From Mactra quadrangularis (taxonomy: Eukaryota > Mollusca > Bivalvia > Venerida > Mactridae): a stretch of 64,000 nt of DNA. The stretch is from assembly GCA_025267735.1 (NCBI GenBank), contig CM046295.1:23220938-23284937 (forward strand), given 5' to 3'. A program made the translations under genes and the position numbers. Of the stretch, positions 57,704 through 64,000 are shown in pieces (within the stretch, counting starts at the first letter, position 1; the number at the start of each line of letters is the position of its first letter). The notes beneath the pieces are model-generated. The model was not told the DNA's origin and ran no database searches. It saw only the letters and a program-made list of their open reading frames with translations.

Positions 57704-58001
57704 CAAAGGCGGATCCAGCAGGGGGAGGGGTCAAGGGGATCCGGACCCCCCCCCCTCCCCCCTAGAATTTTCAAAATGTACCTGTCCATATGTGTCTTTC
57801 TTGACTGTAGGTCATTTTAAGTGTCATGAAGCAAATTTTCTCGATGCTTTACATATTTTATGGTTATGTAATTTTATTATTGATATATTGCATTATTTGC
57901 TAAAAGTGTCTAATGTGGTTGTGGTTCGAAAGTTCGGACTCCCTCCCCCTAAAAAAAGTCCGGACTCCCTGCCAGAGAAAAAAATCTGGATCTGCCCCTG
58001 T
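57704..58001. mobile_element. MITE (type M3), nested in a fold-back element
   Basis: Termini AAAGGCGGATCCAGC and CTGGATCTGCCCCTG. The interior matches 27,442-27,756 in reverse (TGTACCTGTCCAT, GTGGTTGTGGTTCG). Confidence 0.6.
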
Positions 58002-58190
58002 GGTATATATGGTATTGATTCAGTGCCTTTTTCTTTATCTGTATGCTGGTATCTGTGGGGAGAGCTGGGGAGGGACACGTGCGGGAGGGGGCACGTGCCC
58101 CTGTACCTCCAGATGAATCCGGGCTTCATCATTAAGATGACTTCAACTAATAATTTGAAATTGTTTACTTCAAAACTACTTTAATTTTAA

Positions 58191-58396
58191 CGTTAGTTTT
58201 GATATCTTAATATCCGTTTCAATACATTCAAATGGTTTTTTCGCAGTAAGATTAAATCAAGTTTTCTTCGAAAAGTCAAGCTGAAAAATAAATAAATATA
58301 ATACATTATGGTTAGTTTTGATATCTTAATATCCGCTTCTATACATTCAAGTGGTTTCTTCGAAAAGTCGAGCTAAAAATAAAATAAATATATTAC
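58191..58396 (+). repeat. 118-bp direct duplication
   Basis: TTAGTTTTGATATCTTAATA starts at 58,194 and again at 58,312, followed by shared ATACATTCAA and TTCTTCGAAAAGTC. Confidence 0.7.
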
Positions 58397-59140
58397 ATAC
58401 CAAGAGAACGAGTAAATTAATAATACATCTACGTATTGAGTTTTATTGTATATTTAATTAAATGGGTGATTTGATATAGGCCTTGTTATTTTACAAGGGC
58501 AATCGTTTTGGCCCGAGGCCGAGGGCTAATATGACTGCCCCGTGGAAAAATATCAGGACCTATATCAAATCACCCATTTAATTAATGACTTTTTTATTAA
58601 ATAACAGCTTAAAGACTAACGGACATTGAACTGAATCCGAATCTTCACAAAAACTACTTTACCTACTTGCGTTCGTCGGCATTGCATGTTTTTTTCTTCT
58701 GCAAATCGTGACGAAAAAAAGACTAAAAACGATCCATGCCGGGAACGTACCGTAGTGTACTAGACTCCACTATGTCAAAGATATGACTGCTACCGGTCTC
58801 TGCGGGAAGAATCTATTATAAAATTGGGTTTGAACTCCATAAATAAATACATATTTGGCTGTAATCTTATGCGATAATCGTACCTGACATTAGCCTTGTT
58901 TTGTTAACTAATCAGAGCGCAGAAATTTGTCATTTCCCCTAGGGCCAACAAGAGTCATTGGCCCTGTAACAGATTTCGACCCGGTTTTCAGTTTTTTACA
59001 CAGATTTTGCAGTTTTGTGCAGTGAATTGCCTCCTTACAGAGCAAATAACACATTATTTAACAATTACAACTAATAAAGCATTGATATAGACATAATGAC
59101 AATGTATTACATGCACTAGAAATAGTAATTAAATTAATTA

Positions 59141-59330
59141 GCCCGGCAAGCTCAGTTGGTTAAAATGGTAGCGTGCAAGACTACAGATCGAGGAATCGTG
59201 GATTCGATTCCAGGGCGGGACATACTTTCTTCGGGGTTAGTCATTAAATGATTTCTACGGCCAACTACCGATTCCTAATCATGTAGGCAGTTGCCAATCA
59301 CTGGAGGTAGTATGTGCGCAGTAACTTGTT
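59141..59330 (+). mobile_element. tRNA-derived SINE (type 1), 3' truncated
   Basis: The head is AGCCCGGCAAGCTCAGTTGG and the B-box GATTCGATTCCAGGGCGGG. The body stops near 59,330. Confidence 0.65.
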
Positions 59331-59397
59331 TAAATTAAAAAATCATCTAAATTATATCTTATATCAACAATTGACTAAAATAAAGTATTTTTTATAT

Positions 59398-59589
59398 TGG
59401 TTTTAACGCCGTGCCAACACAATTTATGTCATTTAACGGCGTCCAGCGCACATAACCTAGCTTTCCTGGATCCTTTCTATAACCAGTTCTCACCTTCCAT
59501 TCCACAAGGCCGGACGCTTCTCCATATTCTTTATCAATGGAGGAAAATCGATATATTGTCAAATTTTCATGGAAGGGTATAACCTCCCC
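59398..59589 (-). mobile_element. SINE (type 4) interrupted by a retroposon-like insertion
   Basis: It matches 17,574-17,760 closely up to GGGTATAACCTCCC, where the element at 59,590-59,980 has inserted with a 10-bp target duplication. Confidence 0.7.
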
Positions 59590-59980
59590 AATCTCCGTAA
59601 ACAGATATCCTGTAGGGCGTTGTCGTACTGGATCTCTACTTAGTCAATGCAAGGTCACGTCGAGATGAACTTTGTGTCATCCAATAAATGCGTAGCTTTT
59701 ATCTAGACGAAAACACTATTAATCACATTTTAATTTTCGTAATTTCTATTTTTAGACCAAGGTTTGCATACAAAATTAACAGCGGTATTATTCACAGTCT
59801 GCGATTGGGTGGCTCATTTTAAATTTCGTGACGTAGACGATGTAAACAAGTTACGTATCATAACAATTTCGTCATGAATATTATGATGAGAAAAGGTCAC
59901 CTGAACGTGACCTTCGTTTGGAAAAGGCCAGATCTACATTAGCGAGCGGTAAAATTGTAGATCGGGTTTTAATCAGATTG
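59590..59980 (+). mobile_element. Retroposon-like element R1, copy 2 (10-bp target duplication)
   Basis: A 391-bp element flanked by TAACCTCCCC at 59,580-59,589 and 59,981-59,990, inserted in a type 4 SINE. Both R1 copies end at the same base, but target lengths differ (9 and 10 bp), which fits target-primed insertion better than a DNA transposase. Confidence 0.75.
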
Positions 59981-60114
59981 TAACCTCCCCGGCTGACTAC
60001 AATTAAGTGATTTATAGAAAGTAGGTCAATTTCGTGTACATGTATTCAATGTTAAACTAAACGAATTGATCGATCAAAATCAGCTGTTTCCTAGAAGTAA
60101 TATACTTAAAATCA

Positions 60115-60310
60115 TCGTCATCGCGCATGCGTCCTACACCGGACAATTTTAAATATCCTTTAAGTTTACCTCCTTACTTGAGCCTGCTTTGAAACGGGGA
60201 CATTCAAAATTGAGTTTAATATTAATTAAATTCAGCAACCAGTGTTGTTTAAGATTCATCTTTGTTTCTAACTTCGTATTTGCTGTACAGGATTTGTGTG
60301 ATTAAAAATG
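60115..60310 (+). promoter_or_regulatory. Possible promoter and first exon ending ATG|GTGAGT
   Basis: CGCGCATGCGTCC at 60,123 resembles an NRF1 site. About 180 bp later ATTAAAAATG is followed at once by GTGAGTTGAC, a strong donor. First exons ending at the start codon are common in animal housekeeping genes. No downstream exon was identified in the window. Confidence 0.25.
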
Positions 60311-60896
60311 GTGAGTTGACGTCTTCTTTTGTTTCAATTAAGTGTTTTACTATTTATAATTATTTTTTTGAAGCATAAGTTGATATTTTAAGCTTGTAAA
60401 TTCAAATCACGACCACCGAAACTCTTTGATTTTTGGAGATATTATTTAAATTAGTGACAACAAGTAATATGTTACAAGTGCACGTTAGCAAATTCTCAGC
60501 TAACAGAACTGTCAGTTAGAAGAAAAATGTAAATTTTGCAATTTCAATGTGATTGAAGATGAATATCATTTTGTTCTTGTTTGTCTTTTTATTTTAATAT
60601 TCGAAAATATTATCAGATAGACAAATAATTTTATAAGCGCATACAAATGTGTACATAGCCATTTACAACACGAAACATAATCAACACATAAATACATTTT
60701 TATTGATACTCAACCTAACATTATCAAATTTATACAATTATGTTAATCTGACGATAAAATGCTCTAGTATATTTATGTTTATTCATTAAGAATGCGCTAA
60801 ATTACAGAAATAATTTTAATATGCAGAACAAGCTGCGACATCGATAACGATGGGTGAGTTTGATAAGCAGATTAGATTTCAGTAGTTGTGGATTTA

Positions 60897-61158
60897 GCCC
60901 GACCGGCTAGCTCAGTCGGTAGCGCACAAGTGTACAGATCAAGGGGTCGTAGATTGGATTCCCGGGCGAGGAATACTTTCGTGGAGCTTGGTCATGAAAT
61001 AAAAAAATTCTCCTACCACTGATTATAAATCATGTAGGGAAGTAGTCAGGCACAGACGGGAGTATGCGCCTAGTAACTGGTTAACAGCTAAATCCAGAGA
61101 TTTGGCCTTTCTAGGAACTATAAGTAGGTTGACTAACCGACATGATATAACTTATAGT
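60897..61158 (+). mobile_element. tRNA-derived SINE (type 1)
   Basis: The head is ACCGGCTAGCTCAGTCGGTA, with a slightly altered B-box. The body is GTGGAGCTTGGTCATGAAAT and AACAGCTAAATCCAGAGATT. The very end of the tail is missing. Confidence 0.72.
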
Positions 61159-63649
61159 TTTGAAGACTTTAGGATGTCAAATGCTGAATAATTATTATAA
61201 ATATGTTGCATTAATAAACTAGACATCAATTTATCACAAACATACTTATATATATATATATATATCAAAAATAATGATTCTACAAAAATAATTATCAAAA
61301 TTAAAGAATTGTAGTCAATTTCTTTTGTCTCCAAACTTTAACTGGGTACTGTAGTTTAATACAATTATCGATGATTTACTTATATTGTTCTAACTTAGTG
61401 AACAAATTTATATATTTTAATTTAATATTATATTTAACATTTATATGCGCATGTTTGTATCTTCTGTCTTTTATCAAGTTTCTTGATTTATTTACTGATC
61501 TTGGTCCTACATGCTAAACTTATCTGTATTGTATCACCTTGATTATTGACTTACGTTATTTTTTTGTAAGTTGGCTTTTTTGCACGTTCGGTCTTTGTTT
61601 TCGGTCAGGTGCTTTTTATCGCCTTTTTGCATTTCGGATTACAAGTCAAGTATCACATCCACTTGGCTATTCATTCCGCTGGTTTGAGTAACATTTTATT
61701 TCATATATAAATTTTGATAGCCAATTTTCGTACTTTCTTTTATAACATACTATGGCCATTATACATGAATATACAATGTAAATGCTATTTTACGTTCGAA
61801 TTGTTTAAACCTATCGTTATATTACTTATTTGATTTAAGGCGTACCTACGATACAAAAGTATTCATTTCATTAGTTTTTATAAAATATTGAATATACATT
61901 CCTTGCATGCATCGTGCGTACTTCCTGTATTACCTGTTAGTTTAAAAATCTGACTTCGGAACGTCCGACTATACGTTTTAGTTTTCTTGATATGTATTTC
62001 GATAATGTCTATAAATGATTCCTTATAAACAAGTTTATCTATTTCATAAAATGTATCTGTCTGGCAACGACAAAATATATTGGAGGCCATTTTAGAATCT
62101 GACCGCACACATAAGACTCTCATAAAAAACTGAAATTGAAAGTGTTAGCTCATTACCAATCACTGCGTATACTTTGAGAATTCAGTATTTATGCTGTCCA
62201 TAAAGAGTAATTTTAGAAATTCAAACTTCAATTAAACAGCTGATTTAAACTTAAATGTCCGCCATTTTGTTTTCTGAATATAAAAGAAAGTGTTAAATAA
62301 TTTAGTATGAGTACTGGTGCAATGTGACGTCACAAGCACCTGTTATCCTACATTTAGGAGAATATCTGGGCCGAGTTTCAGCCGGAAAATATTGCGAAAG
62401 TACCGTTCGTACAAATTGTTGTAGATTTTTGCGATTACAGCAAACCTGCGGAGGAAATTAAATGCAATTTGTATCTAGAATTATTGTAAACATATCAAAC
62501 TAATAAAGGGATGTATAAGACAAATTTCAAGTGTAAGATTCAGAGATTATCATATACATGTACGAGTACACATTGTGCGTAAAGTTTGACCCCGATTTTA
62601 ATTTTCACATCTGCATCTAATACGTTTCTACACATATCCCGGCGAAAATCTGTATCACGCGTATTCTACACTGTGTAATAGACACTCATTGTACGCTCTA
62701 ATACATTTAAAAATTATTTCCTTCTAATAATTACATTAATTTTGAGCTTTGACTGACGTTCAAAGGCAGGGCGACTGCGACTGCAGTTGCGACGTTTAGC
62801 GTTAGTGTTGCGATGTTTAATATTAGTTGCGATGTTTTGTGACGCTGGGACGTTTAACGGCACAACATTTACAATATACTCCGGTATCGGTATCGAGCAT
62901 TAATGCTACATTCGTCATGACGGTGGCATTAAATGGTATAGCCTGTATGCGATAAAACCGGGCCTATAAAATAAATATCTCAATAACTGACTGAATCAAC
63001 TAAAATTTTGAAAGTGAGCATAACTAACATTTTCCTTCTCAAACTAAAAAAAATCAGATTTTTACATCAAGTACATAGCCTTCTTTCCATACACATTTAA
63101 TACAAATTTTGAAGCCAAAAAGAGGGTTTTGTTAAGTAAGTACAGGCCATTTAAGTACGAAATTCAGTTCGATTGATTTGTATAAAAACTAAGCTTACCT
63201 TGCAAAATAATGATACTCCAATTCTTAAAAGAAATATGATGTTCCTAAATATGCCAAGAACAATGACAAGATAGACATAGACATAATTTTATTGCAAAAA
63301 AGACATTTGTCCATAGGCAATACAAGCATGTATTAACATATATATATACACACAATTATTTCCAGTGACGGTCATTAAATTTCGGCTACAATATCAATAC
63401 AAGTTTTAAATAGAATGTTGTTTACAATGTGATGTACAGCCTGACCTGCATATCATGACCATCGGTCATGTCATATGGACAGAGAATCTAGACTCAGGAA
63501 AACTGAGTAACTAATATGATAACACCACGGAATAACATCAATACTGTGTTGTGTAACTTAATAAGATATCTATTTAGAGCATACTTTATATGTAGATAGA
63601 TCAGTGCAAAACATGTCTATATCATTTTTAAAGGTACTAGTTTACAGAT

Positions 63650-63994
63650 TTGGTAAAGATTATTCTATATTTTTTAAAATACCATTCAGTGTCTGTAATT
63701 GTTTCAAAACATTAAGTCTTATTATTTTAGTACAAACTGACCTTTAGATTGCAAGAAATATACAACTGAAGTCACAAAAGTGTACTATAATTGTCTATAC
63801 CACGGCATACGGGGTAGATTTTTACTACTTGAAACACCATCATTTGTAATTTTGTAATTGTATGTCAATTTGCACCAAACTTCTCATTATCAAATCACTA
63901 ATTTCCTGCTTCAAAAAGTGTTTCCAAACAATTTTGATAGTTTTAGAAAAAGTTGATATTTAAGTTGAAATCTGTGAATGAGTACCTTTGATAC
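63650..63994 (+). repeat. Dispersed ~345-bp repeat, copy 2
   Basis: Second copy of the repeat in gene A intron 3. It runs to within a few bases of the window end, so its true end may lie beyond. Confidence 0.65.
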
Positions 63995-64000
63995 AAACGT

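Larger units (their letters stand above)
56943..59070. mobile_element. 2.1-kb fold-back element with ~600-bp inverted arms
   Basis: The left arm (about 56,943-57,515) and right arm (about 58,450-59,070) are diverged inverted copies: GTGTTATTT..CTGTAA at the outer ends, CATGCCGGGAACGTACC inside, and the TGATATAGG..GGCCGAGG motif at the inner ends. The right arm's inner end also holds a 26-bp perfect hairpin (58,455-58,480 with 58,559-58,584). A MITE is nested in the centre. Confidence 0.65.
55476..64000. other. Right flank, no confident gene
   Basis: AT-rich. It contains the elements listed separately. Between 61,170 and 63,640 I see only AT-rich DNA, a (TA)n run near 61,250 and a possible LINE end near 63,277 ((ATAGAC)n beside AATTTTATTGC). 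Small open frames, e.g. 61,878-62,123 minus, are unrecognised. Confidence 0.5.

Noticed and set aside
61878..62123. 81-codon minus-strand frame with several Cys
   Set aside because: No recognised motif, no clear promoter or splice context, and low-complexity AT-rich surroundings; could be chance.

Overview
The window looks like nuclear DNA of a marine invertebrate, most likely a bivalve mollusc. It is AT-rich, its genes are split into many short exons, and it is full of tRNA-derived SINEs, MITE-like elements and minisatellites. The animal assignment rests on two multi-exon ADAM10/Kuzbanian-type metalloprotease genes. The bivalve part is an inference from repeat style and could not be tested here.

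Left part (about 1-27,200): two ADAM10-like genes lie head to tail on the minus strand. Gene B (ATG at 27,160, stop at 14,783) is complete in 15 coding exons, 891 residues. It has a signal peptide, a prodomain with a candidate cysteine switch, a furin site, a zinc metalloprotease domain with an intact HExGHxxGxxH motif, disintegrin and Cys-rich regions, a transmembrane helix and a 189-residue cytoplasmic tail. Gene A (ATG at 13,122, last exon found ending at 3,089) has the same 14 exons, mostly of identical length and phase, but no tail exon could be found in the remaining 3 kb. Both genes appear to carry an AT-AC (U12-type, minor spliceosome) intron between exons 10 and 11. Gene A also has two exon borders caught up in local tandem duplications: the acceptor of exon 6 and the donor of exon 14.

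Middle part (27,200-34,870): no convincing gene. It holds SINEs, MITEs, 68-bp tandem repeats, a TTCTG pentanucleotide run and one copy of a ~400-bp retroposon-like element with a 9-bp target duplication.

Satellite (34,873-55,475): about 20 kb of a 330-bp tandem repeat. Some 45 monomers run in one orientation up to a 100-N gap (49,679-49,778), and about 17 run in the opposite orientation after it. The left block has a higher-order organisation (4- and 6-monomer blocks) and the right block a 5-monomer duplication. The monomer length is a multiple of three, so long open frames appear on both strands (up to 1,972 codons). They are broken by unrelated indels and I do not read them as genes.

Right part (55,476-64,000): no confident coding gene. 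It has a 674-bp TA-flanked inverted-repeat element, a 2.1-kb fold-back element with another MITE nested in it, SINEs, the second copy of the retroposon-like element (10-bp target duplication, inserted in a SINE), and a possible first exon ending in ATG|GTGAGT near 60,310 behind an NRF1-like site.
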